A stretch of DNA of 64,000 nt from CBDDIP01 sp965279405 (GTDB lineage Bacteria > Actinomycetota > Acidimicrobiia > Acidimicrobiales > Ilumatobacteraceae), in the NCBI GenBank assembly GCA_965279405.1, contig OZ257157.1, forward strand, positions 1,922,001-1,986,000. Reading direction: 5' to 3'. This document shows, piece after piece, positions 16,806 through 25,115 of this stretch (positions are counted from its first letter, which is position 1; every line of letters begins with the position of its first letter). The position numbers and the translations under genes were made by a program. The notes under the pieces are model-generated. The model had not been told where the DNA came from and searched no databases. It saw nothing but the letters and a program-made list of their open reading frames with translations.

Positions 16806-17744
16806 TCAGTCGGTAACTGTGAGAGCGCCGAATTTGGCAGCGCTCAGGTCTCTGCACGCGCGATAGAGCGTGCGTTCCAGTTCCAGATTTGCTGGGATCC
16901 CGCCGCGACGTCGGTAGCGGCCGGATTCGCCCGGGACTGCTTCGAAGCAGTAGAGACCGACCGCGTCCACCACCTGCTCTGCGATGCCGGCCCACTCCAA
17001 CGTTCGCTTGAAGTCACTGTCACTGACGACGCGCGTAGCGAGGAAGAAGTAGATCCGTGGAGCGGTCCCGCGAAGCCACGTCGTGAGGTCGCCTCCACCC
17101 GGGCCACCGGAGGACGGCGCACCGCCTTGCGCAGTTCGCAGCCGACTTTGTTCGCCCTTGAGGTCGATGGACTTGAATGCCAGTTCCTTAACTCGCTTGT
17201 CGATGTCGGCGGAGCCGGCGCGTCCCTCGTCGCGTTGTGTCGGGCTGTTGACGTGCTTCGGCGTACCCATCATCTTGGCCTCCAGCAGAAAGCTGATTGG
17301 TCCGGACCCTGGGTAGACGCCGTCGAGGTTGTGCGTCCGCACGATCAGCCCCGGGACCCTGTTTCGAGAGTAGAAGGTCTCAATCCCGGAGCAGTTCTCT
17401 AGTAGGAGCGCGAGCAGATCGTTGAAGAAGTCACCCTTGCCATTCTGGAGGTCACCGGAGAGCGCCGATTTTTCTACATCGAGCATGTCCTGACGCCCGG
17501 CTGTCGCCGCGACAAGCGCATCGAAGCTGGCCATCGCTTCGAGAAAGTCTTGCTCGACCTGGTCCCAGCTCTTGGCGCCCTTCGCGACAGTGCGGTTGTA
17601 CATGTCGAAGAGTGGCTTGCAACGTGGACTGGTCGCGACCAAGCCGCTCGTTCGCCGTACGTGGGGAGTGGTCTTGCCAGACATCGGCAAATACTGCTGC
17701 GGCCCGGCCTCCAATCCGAGGATGCAGTCCTCACGTCGCCGCAT
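16806..17744 (-). CDS. Probable type II restriction endonuclease (PD-(D/E)xK)
   Basis: A 312-residue soluble protein facing the methylase with no bases between the two stops. A nuclease-like active site is readable: D141 in HNLDGVYPG, then the strand ISFLLEAKMMG with E155 and K157, which is the PD-(D/E)xK arrangement. No family name is recognised, which is usual for restriction enzymes, and the assignment leans on the methylase partner. Start may be the codon at 17744 or the ATG at 17684 (MSGKTTPHVRR); neither has a strong ribosome site. The C-terminal part has a FFLATRVVSDSDF strand and a basic RYRRRGG stretch that may bind DNA. Confidence 0.72.
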   Translation of the reverse strand: MRRREDCILGLEAGPQQYLPMSGKTTPHVRRTSGLVATSPRCKPLFDMYNRTVAKGAKSWDQVEQDFLEAMASFDALVAATAGRQDMLDVEKSALSGDLQNGKGDFFNDLLALLLENCSGIETFYSRNRVPGLIVRTHNLDGVYPGSGPISFLLEAKMMGTPKHVNSPTQRDEGRAGSADIDKRVKELAFKSIDLKGEQSRLRTAQGGAPSSGGPGGGDLTTWLRGTAPRIYFFLATRVVSDSDFKRTLEWAGIAEQVVDAVGLYCFEAVPGESGRYRRRGGIPANLELERTLYRACRDLSAAKFGALTVTD

Positions 17745-17762
17745 GTCGCCGCGCGACTGAGC

Positions 17763-17808
17763 GTTCGTGTCGACGATTCTCTACGTGGGGTGTGGAGAAT
17801 CGTCGACA
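17763..17808. repeat. Right hairpin repeat flanking the restriction-modification module
   Basis: gtcgacgattctc (17769-17781) and gagaatcgtcgac (17795-17807) form a perfect 13-bp stem with a 13-base loop that contains acgtgggg. The whole element resembles the one at 14938-14984 in the same orientation. It sits between the nuclease gene's start and the stop of the DUF1206 gene, so it could also terminate transcription. Confidence 0.75.
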
Positions 17809-17828
17809 GCAGGCCGACAACGCCGTCG

Positions 17829-18713
17829 CTACGGGGTTTCGAGGCGGCGGTGGGTGAAGGTGGCGAGGCAGAACAGGCCGTAGGCGAGGAAGCCGGCGCC
17901 GACGAGGGCGACGACCACCAGCCCCCAGCTGTTCGTTGCCAGTCGGCGCAGCGCACCGTCGAGGCCGGTGGCCTCGCTCGACTGGTAGTCGAACGCGGCG
18001 ATCACCAGGAACAGGCCGACCAGCCCGATGCCCACGCCGCGGCCGATCTCACCGACGCGGCCGAGCACGTGGATCACCTTGATCCGCTCGTGCGACATGC
18101 CGCCGAGTGACAGCTCGTCGGTGACGTCGTCGGTGGCGCCCTTGCGCACCCGGTACGCGCCGGCGGCGATGACGATCAGCCCGACGAGGCCGATCAGCAG
18201 CCGTCCGGCGGTGTGATCCATGATCGTCTTGGTCAGGTCGGTCACCGTCGAGTTCCCGTCCACCTGCTCCTTGCTGCTCGTCGCCAACTTGATCGCAGTC
18301 CAGGCGAACGTCAGGTAGATGATCCCGCTGACGACGAACCCGACACGCTTCAGCTTCGACTCGGCGTCGTCCGACCCGCCCGGCAGTGCCGCCGAGACGA
18401 AGCGCCACGCGGTGTACATCACCATGCCGATGGCGAGCACCCACAGCAGGAGCGGCCCGAGCGTGGTGTGCGCGATGGTCTTCAGTGCGCCCGTGGGGCT
18501 GGCCTCTTGATCCGAGCCGGAACCCGATGGCGCACCGGTGGACTTGAGGCCGTCCTCGTTGGCGACGATCGCGAAGGCGAGGAACCCGGCGACGGCGTAG
18601 ACGACGCCCTTGGCGAACCAGCCGAACTTGGCGATGCGCACGATGCGCGGGTGCTCGGCCACCAGACGGCCCGTCGGGTTGTTCGTCGGCGACGCCGTGG
18701 ACATCGATGTCAT
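17829..18713 (-). CDS. DUF1206 membrane protein
   Basis: A 294-residue membrane protein with the threefold DUF1206 repeat. Each repeat opens with a helix like RIAKFGWFAKGVVYAVAGFLAF, seen near residues 26-50, again at SKLKRVGFVVSGIIYLTFAW and at LGRVGEIGRGVGIGLVGLF, giving about six membrane helices. The role of the family is unknown. The ATG at 18713 lies 63 bases from the divergent PAP2 gene start, so the two promoters must share that gap. Confidence 0.85.
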   Translation of the reverse strand: MTSMSTASPTNNPTGRLVAEHPRIVRIAKFGWFAKGVVYAVAGFLAFAIVANEDGLKSTGAPSGSGSDQEASPTGALKTIAHTTLGPLLLWVLAIGMVMYTAWRFVSAALPGGSDDAESKLKRVGFVVSGIIYLTFAWTAIKLATSSKEQVDGNSTVTDLTKTIMDHTAGRLLIGLVGLIVIAAGAYRVRKGATDDVTDELSLGGMSHERIKVIHVLGRVGEIGRGVGIGLVGLFLVIAAFDYQSSEATGLDGALRRLATNSWGLVVVALVGAGFLAYGLFCLATFTHRRLETP

Positions 18714-18776
18714 GTCGTGTGCTGTACCCAATCGTGTGCGTTTGAAGCCATCGCCCATCCGGGTAGTTCGCCTGCC

Positions 18777-19550
18777 ATGGACTCGCAGATCTCGATCGCG
18801 CCGCCACGCGGTGCAACGACTGAACCTCGTGCTCACGGCCCGATTCGCGCGACGTGGCTGCTCGATCGCCGAGCCTTCGCGCAGCTGGCCGCTGCGTACG
18901 CCGGCCTGACCGCCGTGTGGTTCGCCATCGGATGGTCGATCGACCACTGGTTCACCTCCTCGATCGGTCGCGTCGACGACGAGGTCGAGCAGTGGTTCGT
19001 CGATCAGCGCACGCCCACCGGCAACCGCTGGTCGCTCTGGGGATCGTGGATGGGCGAGACGGTGACCAAGATCGCGGTCACGGCCGTGCTGGCGATCGTC
19101 CTGCTGGCCGTGCTGAAGCGGTGGCTGGAACCGCTGCTCCTCGCCGTGTCGTTGACCCTCGAAGCGATGGTCTTCATCAGCGTCACGTGGCTCGTCGACC
19201 GCCCTCGTCCGAACGTGTCGCACCTCGACACATCGCCGGTCGGGTCCAGCTTCCCGTCCGGCCACACCGCGGCCGCGGCGTGCTACGCGGCGATCGCCAT
19301 CGTCATCTTCTGGCACACGCGCAAGGTCTGGATCCGAGCGATCACCGTGGTGCTGACGGTCGCCATCCCGGTGGCCGTCGGCGTGGCGCGCATGTACCGG
19401 GGCATGCACCACCTCACCGACGTGTTCTTCGGCGTGCTGCTCGGTGCGGCATCGGTCATCATCACGCTGTGGATCCTCGAACGCGCCGCCGAACGCAACG
19501 CGGTGCAGCACGGCGTCGACGCCGAGCAGGCTGAGCTGCCGTGGGTCTGA
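18777..19550 (+). CDS. PAP2-family membrane phosphatase
   Basis: A 257-residue membrane phosphatase. The three PAP2 motifs are present: VDRPRPNVS (motif 1), FPSGHTAA (motif 2, catalytic-support His) and ARMYRGMHHLTD (motif 3, nucleophile His and its Asp), which act on lipid phosphates such as phosphatidate or undecaprenyl diphosphate. Six helices are expected. It is followed by a second PAP2 gene overlapping it by ten bases and lies opposite a diacylglycerol-kinase-like gene, so phosphatidate-diacylglycerol turnover is a reasonable guess. Confidence 0.88.
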   Translation: MDSQISIAPPRGATTEPRAHGPIRATWLLDRRAFAQLAAAYAGLTAVWFAIGWSIDHWFTSSIGRVDDEVEQWFVDQRTPTGNRWSLWGSWMGETVTKIAVTAVLAIVLLAVLKRWLEPLLLAVSLTLEAMVFISVTWLVDRPRPNVSHLDTSPVGSSFPSGHTAAAACYAAIAIVIFWHTRKVWIRAITVVLTVAIPVAVGVARMYRGMHHLTDVFFGVLLGAASVIITLWILERAAERNAVQHGVDAEQAELPWV

Positions 19551-20437
19551 TCCTCGTCATCGTCGGCATCGGCGTCACCGCGGCCATCATCTCGTTCGTC
19601 GTCGCCGCGTCAGACAGCACGCCACTGGATCCGATCGATCCGGCCGGCGCCGAGATCGCCGTCAAGCGGTCGATCCGTCATCACCCCAAGGTTCGTCGCT
19701 TCCTCGCCCAGCGAACCGACCGCACCAGAGCAGGCGGGTGGATGCTGACCGCCGGCTTCGTCGTCGTCTTCTGCGCATCGCTGCTGACGGGCGTGGTGCT
19801 GCAGCTCATCAACCACAGCGACTGGGCCAAGCGCATCGACAAGTCGGTCGCCGCATGGGGTTCCGATCACGCCTCGTCGGAGTCGGTCGACGTGATCAAG
19901 TTCATCACCAACTTCGGTGCATCGAAGTGGGCCATCGCCGCGCTGACCGTGGTGGCGGTCATCGACTTCGCCCGTCGCCGGAACGCTGAGGTCTTCGCCT
20001 TCGCCGCAGCCGTCGCCATCGGTGAGCTCGTGCTGCACAACGTGCTCAAGGTGGTCGTCCACCGGGCCCGCCCTGACGTGCTGCACCTCGTCACCGCCAA
20101 CGGCTACTCGTTCCCATCCGGGCACACCGTCAACGCCGCTGCCATCTGGTCGGCCATCGCCCTGATCCTCGGTCGCAACCGGCGTCGCTCGGCGCGTGCC
20201 GCGTTGGCAGGGGCAGCGGCGCTGATCGCCCTCGCGGTGGCAACCAGTCGAGCGCTGCTGGGCGTGCACTGGGTGACCGACGTCGTTGCCGGCCTCGGCA
20301 TCGGCTGGGGCTGGTTCCTGCTCGTCGCGGTGATCTTCGGTGGCCGGCGCCAGCGGCTGGGCGACCCGTCTGCCGAGGACGTGGCCAACACGCCGTCGGC
20401 GAAGTCGACGAAGCAGGCGGCCTCGGCCGTTCGCTAA
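19541..20437 (+). CDS. PAP2-family membrane phosphatase, second copy
   Basis: The 298-residue protein has an N-terminal helix, a polar region (about 25-68) and a PAP2 core with HRARPDVL, YSFPSGHTVN and SRALLGVHWVTD as motifs 1-3. It is more divergent from its upstream neighbour than a recent tandem copy would be, so the two probably have different substrates. The GTG start lies within the upstream gene. The stop overlaps the stop of the convergent kinase gene by four bases. Confidence 0.87.
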   Translation: MGLILVIVGIGVTAAIISFVVAASDSTPLDPIDPAGAEIAVKRSIRHHPKVRRFLAQRTDRTRAGGWMLTAGFVVVFCASLLTGVVLQLINHSDWAKRIDKSVAAWGSDHASSESVDVIKFITNFGASKWAIAALTVVAVIDFARRRNAEVFAFAAAVAIGELVLHNVLKVVVHRARPDVLHLVTANGYSFPSGHTVNAAAIWSAIALILGRNRRRSARAALAGAAALIALAVATSRALLGVHWVTDVVAGLGIGWGWFLLVAVIFGGRRQRLGDPSAEDVANTPSAKSTKQAASAVR

Positions 20438-21312
20438 GCCGCGGCCGGGGCGCACACGACCAGCGATGACGGCTTGATGGTGAAGTCGAGCCGCTTCGTG
20501 CGGCCCTTCACGCCACCGTCGAGCTCGAAGCGGTGCTTGGTGTCGAAGCGCATCGACACCTCGGTGCCCGACGACAGGTGGGCATGCCCGGACAGGCGCT
20601 GCTTGTGGCGCACCGCGGTGACCATCAGGCCCACCCACTCACGCGCACCGGACGCGGTGATCACGCCGATGTCCAACTTGCCGTCGGTCGGCGACGCGTC
20701 GGGGAAGGCTTCGACGCCGCCCTTCAACGTGCCGATGTTGCCGACGAGCACGCACGTCGCCGAGCCCTCGAACGCGCACGACCCGTCGATGGTGACCTCC
20801 ACCGCGAACGGCTTGCGACCGCGAGCCTGCTTGGCCCCGGCGCGCAGGTAGGCCAGCGTGCCGAGCTTCTCCTTGTCGTCCTCGGCGCTGTCGATCATCG
20901 CCGCGTCGAACCCGGCACCCGCCATCACGTTGAACGTCATGTCGTTGCAGACACCGGTGTCGAGCGTACGCAGCGAGCTCGACAGGATCAGCTCGACGAT
21001 GTCCGCCGGCTTCGACGGCAGGTCCAGCGCGGAGGCGAACAGGTTGGCCGTGCCGGCGGGCATCACGGCCAGGGCCACGTCGGTGCCGACCAGCGCCTGC
21101 GACGCGGCGCGAACCGTGCCGTCGCCGCCGCACGCCAGCACGACGTCCGCGCCGTGCTTGATCGCCTTCTTGGCCGCAGCCGTGGCCGCCGAGCCCTTCT
21201 CGATCTCGTACCACGTCGCGGCCACGCCGTGGTCGGCGAGCGCCGCCTTCAACTGGCGAGACACCGACTTGGTCAGCTTCTCGGTGTGCGCAACGACGGC
21301 AAGGTTCGGCAT
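20434..21312 (-). CDS. Diacylglycerol/lipid kinase (DagK/YegS-like)
   Basis: A 292-residue member of the DAGK catalytic-domain family, which phosphorylates diacylglycerol or a related lipid with ATP. The glycine-rich nucleotide motif is CGGDGTVRAA, followed by MPAGTANLFA; the C-terminal beta domain shows FNVMAGAGFDA and FELDGGVKG. ATG 21312 follows GGAGAG by six bases, better than the extended upstream frame. It is 19 bases downstream of the phosphatidylcholine synthase gene and probably co-transcribed. Confidence 0.87.
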   Translation of the reverse strand: MPNLAVVAHTEKLTKSVSRQLKAALADHGVAATWYEIEKGSAATAAAKKAIKHGADVVLACGGDGTVRAASQALVGTDVALAVMPAGTANLFASALDLPSKPADIVELILSSSLRTLDTGVCNDMTFNVMAGAGFDAAMIDSAEDDKEKLGTLAYLRAGAKQARGRKPFAVEVTIDGSCAFEGSATCVLVGNIGTLKGGVEAFPDASPTDGKLDIGVITASGAREWVGLMVTAVRHKQRLSGHAHLSSGTEVSMRFDTKHRFELDGGVKGRTKRLDFTIKPSSLVVCAPAAA

Positions 21313-21331
21313 GGTCTCTCCAGAGAACAGG

Positions 21332-22117
21332 TCAACCTCGGACGGGCGACCTCGTGGGGCCACCGATACCCCGATCGGCGTCAGCTGAACCACGGGCGAG
21401 CGAGCGCATCACCACCTGGGCGATCGTCCACAGCGGAGCGACGATCAACACGATGCGCACGATCTGCACGTCGCGCTGGGCGATCGCCAACCACGTCATC
21501 GACCCGAGCCACGCCACCATGAACGTGATCGAGATCGCTCGGTGCTCGCGCACCGACACCGGGTGAGCGAACTGCACGCGCGGCGTCAGGCAGAGCACGC
21601 AGAAGATCAGGCAGACGACGACGTTGATCCACTTGTTGGCGTCGATGAAGTACAGCGACGGGATGATCAGGTTGAACTCGGCAGGGAAGCCGTTGAACCA
21701 GCCGTCCTCCGTCTCCTGGTTGGTGCGCGACATCCACAGCGCGCCGACGAAGAGGATGGCGAAGCCGATGGGGCCGGACGTCTTCTCCGGCAGCACGTCG
21801 AAGCGGTACAGGAACGCAACCGGGACGATCGTGCACGTGAAGTAGTCGATGATCAGATCGAGCGAGTTGCCGTCGATCGTGGGGATGGCGTTCTTCACGT
21901 CGAGCTTGCGGGCGATCGGCCCGTCGATGCCGTCGAGGAGCAGCGCCGCGACGAGCCACAGCACCGCGGCGCGAGCGTGTCCCTCGACCACCGAGTTGAG
22001 GCCGACGTAGCCGACGATCACGCCCGTTGCGGTGAGCGAGTGCACCGCCCACGCGTAGCGGATGTGGCGTCGGCTGAATTCGTTCACGGGGAACTGTCTA
22101 CCCATCTGCAGGTCCAT
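21332..22117 (-). CDS. pcs: Phosphatidylcholine synthase (CDP-alcohol phosphatidyltransferase)
   Basis: A 261-residue membrane enzyme with the CDP-alcohol phosphotransferase motif DGxxAR...GxxxDxxxD, read here as DGPIAR followed by GNSLDLIID. The segment TEDGWFNGFPAEFNLI and the following helices are characteristic of bacterial Pcs, which condenses choline with CDP-diacylglycerol to make phosphatidylcholine in one step. This distinguishes it from PgsA and PssA relatives, although that call rests on sequence memory. The start may be the ATG at 22117 or at 22105. It shares a strand with the lipid kinase gene and faces two PAP2 genes. Confidence 0.78.
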   Translation of the reverse strand: MDLQMGRQFPVNEFSRRHIRYAWAVHSLTATGVIVGYVGLNSVVEGHARAAVLWLVAALLLDGIDGPIARKLDVKNAIPTIDGNSLDLIIDYFTCTIVPVAFLYRFDVLPEKTSGPIGFAILFVGALWMSRTNQETEDGWFNGFPAEFNLIIPSLYFIDANKWINVVVCLIFCVLCLTPRVQFAHPVSVREHRAISITFMVAWLGSMTWLAIAQRDVQIVRIVLIVAPLWTIAQVVMRSLARGSADADRGIGGPTRSPVRG

Positions 22118-22190
22118 GTCGACCCGTCAGGGTCGAACCACCCGGGCGGAGATGTTTCCGATGCACCCGGTCGGGGTAGGAGAGGCGCCG

Positions 22191-23369
22191 ATGTCGACTC
22201 CGCCCGCGCCCACTGATTCACGTCGATCGATCCCCGGATACGTGGCCGCCGGTGCCAGCGCAGCACTGATCGTCGCGCTGCCGATCGTCGCTCAGTTCGT
22301 CGACGGATCGGCCGACCGCTTCGGGCCCGACCACGTGCCTGCGCTGCCCATCACGGGTTGGCTGCTGTGCGCCGCGCTCAGCGCTGTCGTCGTCACCCGC
22401 CTGCTGCAGATCTCGGTCGGCGTCGAGGAGGGCTCGGCGCTGGCGTTGGCCTACGACGCGCTGCCGCTGTTGCTCGTCATCGCCTGGGTGGTCGCGATTG
22501 CCGCTGTGGTCTCCGAGCACTGGCTGCTGGCCGTCGCCGCAGGAGGCCTGTGCGTGTACCACGTCGTGCTCGTCGTGCCTCGCCTCATCCAGGCGCGTAC
22601 GCCGCACTGGGTACGTCACGCGCCGCGCCTGCAGATCGCCGCGGCGAACGTGTTCGTCGACAACGAGACCCCGGATGCGGCAGCCCGTCAGGTGATCGAC
22701 ACCTCCGCCGACGTGCTCGTGCTGGTCGAGAGCACCGGCAAGTTCATGCGCGTGTTCGACGAGTGCGGTGGTGACGCCGCCTACCCGCACCGGATCGTCG
22801 ACCCCGACGACGAGAGCGACTACGCGGTCGCCATCGTCGCCAAGCAGCCGCTCGGCCCGCGCTCGGAGTTCCGCCACATCGGGCTGCTGCGCCTGGCGAT
22901 CGCCGACGTGGACGTCGACGGCACGAGCACGTTGGTCGTCGCCCTGAACCCGATGGCCACGGTCGACCCCGGTGGTCACGTCGCGTGGAAGGAGCAGATC
23001 GCGGTGCTCGAGGAGTTCGTGCCGACGCTCACGGGGCCGGTGATCATCGTCGGCGATCTGAACACGACCCGCTTCCGCCCCGAGTTCGAGCAGATCCTCA
23101 AGCTCGGCTTCAGCGACGCGATCGACTCGCTCGGCAAGGGCCTGAAGCCGTCGTTCAAGCTGCAGGCGAAGGGCCCGCTCAGCGCCGTCGGTGCGGTGGT
23201 CCGACTCGACCACGCGCTCGTCAACAAGGACATGCATGCCACCGAGATCCGCGACCTCGAGGCGTGCGGCAGCGACCACCTGCCCTTCGTGCTCGACGTT
23301 GCCGTGCGCACGTCGCATGGGCATCACCGGCGACACCATCGCCGGCGTCACGGTCGTCGGCGCGAGTGA
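22191..23369 (+). CDS. Endonuclease/exonuclease/phosphatase-family membrane protein
   Basis: A 392-residue protein with four N-terminal membrane segments (about residues 15-135) and a C-terminal EEP-fold domain. Catalytic elements are AANVFVDN (metal Asn), VLVLVES (Glu), GDLNTT, RLDHALV and GSDHLPFVLDV (the Asp-His pair). The domain would face outward. The family includes phosphodiesterases, sphingomyelinases and lipid phosphatases, so action on an external phosphoester is inferred. ATG 22191 has AGGAGAGG seven bases upstream. The C-terminus is a His/Arg-rich tail, HGHHRRHHRRRHGRRRE. Confidence 0.85.
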   Translation: MSTPPAPTDSRRSIPGYVAAGASAALIVALPIVAQFVDGSADRFGPDHVPALPITGWLLCAALSAVVVTRLLQISVGVEEGSALALAYDALPLLLVIAWVVAIAAVVSEHWLLAVAAGGLCVYHVVLVVPRLIQARTPHWVRHAPRLQIAAANVFVDNETPDAAARQVIDTSADVLVLVESTGKFMRVFDECGGDAAYPHRIVDPDDESDYAVAIVAKQPLGPRSEFRHIGLLRLAIADVDVDGTSTLVVALNPMATVDPGGHVAWKEQIAVLEEFVPTLTGPVIIVGDLNTTRFRPEFEQILKLGFSDAIDSLGKGLKPSFKLQAKGPLSAVGAVVRLDHALVNKDMHATEIRDLEACGSDHLPFVLDVAVRTSHGHHRRHHRRRHGRRRE

Positions 23370-23392
23370 CGGCTCTGATCGACCGCCGGTGA

Positions 23393-24226
23393 TCAGCCCT
23401 CGGCGGCGGTGGCGTGGGGGAGACGTCCGTCGTGCAGCGCAGCGACGCGACGGTCCATCAACTCGTGCCACTCGGGATGGGTGAGGATCCAGAAGCGGTC
23501 GGTGCGGATCCCGTCGAGCACCATGTCGGCGACGTCGGCGGGGTCGATTCCCTTGTCGGCCAACGTCGAGCCCGCCCGACTGCGGAACCCGTCGGCGACT
23601 CGGCCCGTCGCCGCGGCCACCCCGGACGGCAGGTTGCGCTCGGCCTGCACGATCCTGGTGTTCACCGCTCCGGGGCACAGCACGCTGACGCCCACACCGG
23701 TGCCCTGCAGCTCCAGCCACAGCGTCTCGGACAGGGCGACGACGCCGAACTTGGCCACGTTGTACGGACCGATGCCGGCGTTCGACTGGAGGCCGGCGGT
23801 CGAGGCGGTGTTGACGATGTGGCCGTCGCCCTGTGCCTTCAGCAGAGGAACGAACACTCGCGAGCCGTGGATGACGCTCCACAGGTCGACGTCGATCACC
23901 CACTGCCACAGGTCCAGCGTGATCTCCTCCACCAGACCGGCGGCGACCACGCCTGCGTTGTTGTGCACGACGTGCACGGCGCCGAACGTGTCGAGCGTCG
24001 CGTCGCGCAGGGCTTCGATCGCCGCAAGCGAACCGACGTCGGTGGGCACCGCGATCGCCTCGTGGCCCGCTGCGGTGAGCTCGTCGGCCACCGATTGCAG
24101 TGCGACTGCGTCGATGTCGGCGATGGCCAGGCGCATGCCTTCGGCCGCCAGCCGCAACGCTGTCGCCCGGCCGATGCCGCCTGCCGCGCCGGTGATCACG
24201 GCCACCTTGCCTTGAAGCTCGTCCAT
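23393..24226 (-). CDS. SDR-family NAD(P)-dependent oxidoreductase
   Basis: A 277-residue classical short-chain dehydrogenase. The nucleotide motif TGAAGGIG is near residue 12, with D-rich ADIDA after it pointing to NAD preference; NNAG, the catalytic Ser in NTASTAG and YNVAK (Tyr/Lys) follow. The C-terminus extends past the core (RFWILTHPEWHELMDRR), as in steroid- or alcohol-acting members. Substrate not assignable. Divergent from a small GNAT gene. Confidence 0.9.
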   Translation of the reverse strand: MDELQGKVAVITGAAGGIGRATALRLAAEGMRLAIADIDAVALQSVADELTAAGHEAIAVPTDVGSLAAIEALRDATLDTFGAVHVVHNNAGVVAAGLVEEITLDLWQWVIDVDLWSVIHGSRVFVPLLKAQGDGHIVNTASTAGLQSNAGIGPYNVAKFGVVALSETLWLELQGTGVGVSVLCPGAVNTRIVQAERNLPSGVAAATGRVADGFRSRAGSTLADKGIDPADVADMVLDGIRTDRFWILTHPEWHELMDRRVAALHDGRLPHATAAEG

Positions 24227-24312
24227 TCCGTTCCCCCAAAGTCCTCAATACTTATCGGTGGGTCAATAATGCCACGTGGTGCATCGACGCTCGGAACGGG
24301 AACAATGGAGGC

Positions 24313-24591
24313 ATGGTTCGCGACAACGCTGAACGAAGCCGCTACGAGCTCGTGGTCGACGGGAAGGTCCTCGGCATCGCCGACTACCACCGCGTCGGCG
24401 ACGCCATCGTGATCCCGCACTCGGAGATCGATGCCGCGCATCGCGGCCAGGGGCTCGGCGACGTGCTCGTGCGCGGCGCGCTCGACGACATCCGCCGGCA
24501 GGGTCTGCACGTCGTCGCCCACTGCTGGTTCGTCGCTGACTTCATCAGCCGGCACGCGGAGTTCAACGACCTGGTCAGCACCACCGGTTAG
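24313..24591 (+). CDS. Small GNAT-family N-acetyltransferase-like protein
   Basis: A 92-residue protein of the short GNAT type (Acetyltransf_CG). The acetyl-CoA loop reads EIDAAHRGQGLGDVLVRGALDDIRRQG, with the R/Q-x-x-G-x-G/A motif as RGQGLG, followed by HVVAHCWFVADFI with the conserved Cys region. The members are half the usual GNAT length and act on unknown small molecules or proteins. It is transcribed away from the SDR gene. Confidence 0.85.
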   Translation: MVRDNAERSRYELVVDGKVLGIADYHRVGDAIVIPHSEIDAAHRGQGLGDVLVRGALDDIRRQGLHVVAHCWFVADFISRHAEFNDLVSTTG

Positions 24592-24601
24592 CGTCGTCCC
24601 G

Positions 24602-25072
24602 ATGGACGGGCTGACGGCCGAACAGATCGCGTTGGCCGACCGGCGGGCGCAGTGCGCGGTCGCCGCGGCGGATGCCCAGACCGCTCGCGCCGGTGACGGC
24701 TTCGTCTCCATCCGCGGCCTCAACCAGGCGGCCAAGCAGGTCGGCACGCCGGAGCCCGACTGGAGGGCCGAACGCGACATGGTCCGCGCCGCGGGCTTCG
24801 GAAGGTTCAAGACCGGTGCCGTCCTCGGTGACTGGGGCTCGATGGTCGACGCGGCGTACGAGGCGTCACGTTTCTACAAGGAGCCGATCGACATGATCGC
24901 CGTGTCCCGCCACTCGCTGGCGTGGTGCCTCGCCGGTCGCCCGGTCGATCACCCGCTGCGAGCCGTGATGAAGGACAGCCGCGACATCACCACCGACGAC
25001 GTGCACATCGAGACGACGCGGCCCGTGTACCGCCAGCTCCTCGACGGCTGGAAGCGGATCCTGACGCCCTGA
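24602..25072 (+). CDS. Hypothetical protein
   Basis: A 156-residue protein beginning at ATG 24602, ten bases after the GNAT gene. It has no membrane segment, signal or familiar motif. Helical stretches (EQIALADRRAQCAVAAADAQ, GSMVDAAYEASRFYK) and a late SRHSLAWCLAGRPVDHPLRAVM segment are its only visible features. Codon use fits the neighbours, so it is probably a real gene in a short operon with the GNAT. Confidence 0.6.
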   Translation: MDGLTAEQIALADRRAQCAVAAADAQTARAGDGFVSIRGLNQAAKQVGTPEPDWRAERDMVRAAGFGRFKTGAVLGDWGSMVDAAYEASRFYKEPIDMIAVSRHSLAWCLAGRPVDHPLRAVMKDSRDITTDDVHIETTRPVYRQLLDGWKRILTP

Positions 25073-25115
25073 CGCCCGATTCCGGGTGACACATCGCTCC
25101 AGTACGTTCTGACGA

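Noticed and set aside
22218..24248. 676-codon minus-strand frame over the EEP and SDR genes
   Set aside because: The SDR gene in another frame has all its motifs; this one is Arg-rich shadow.
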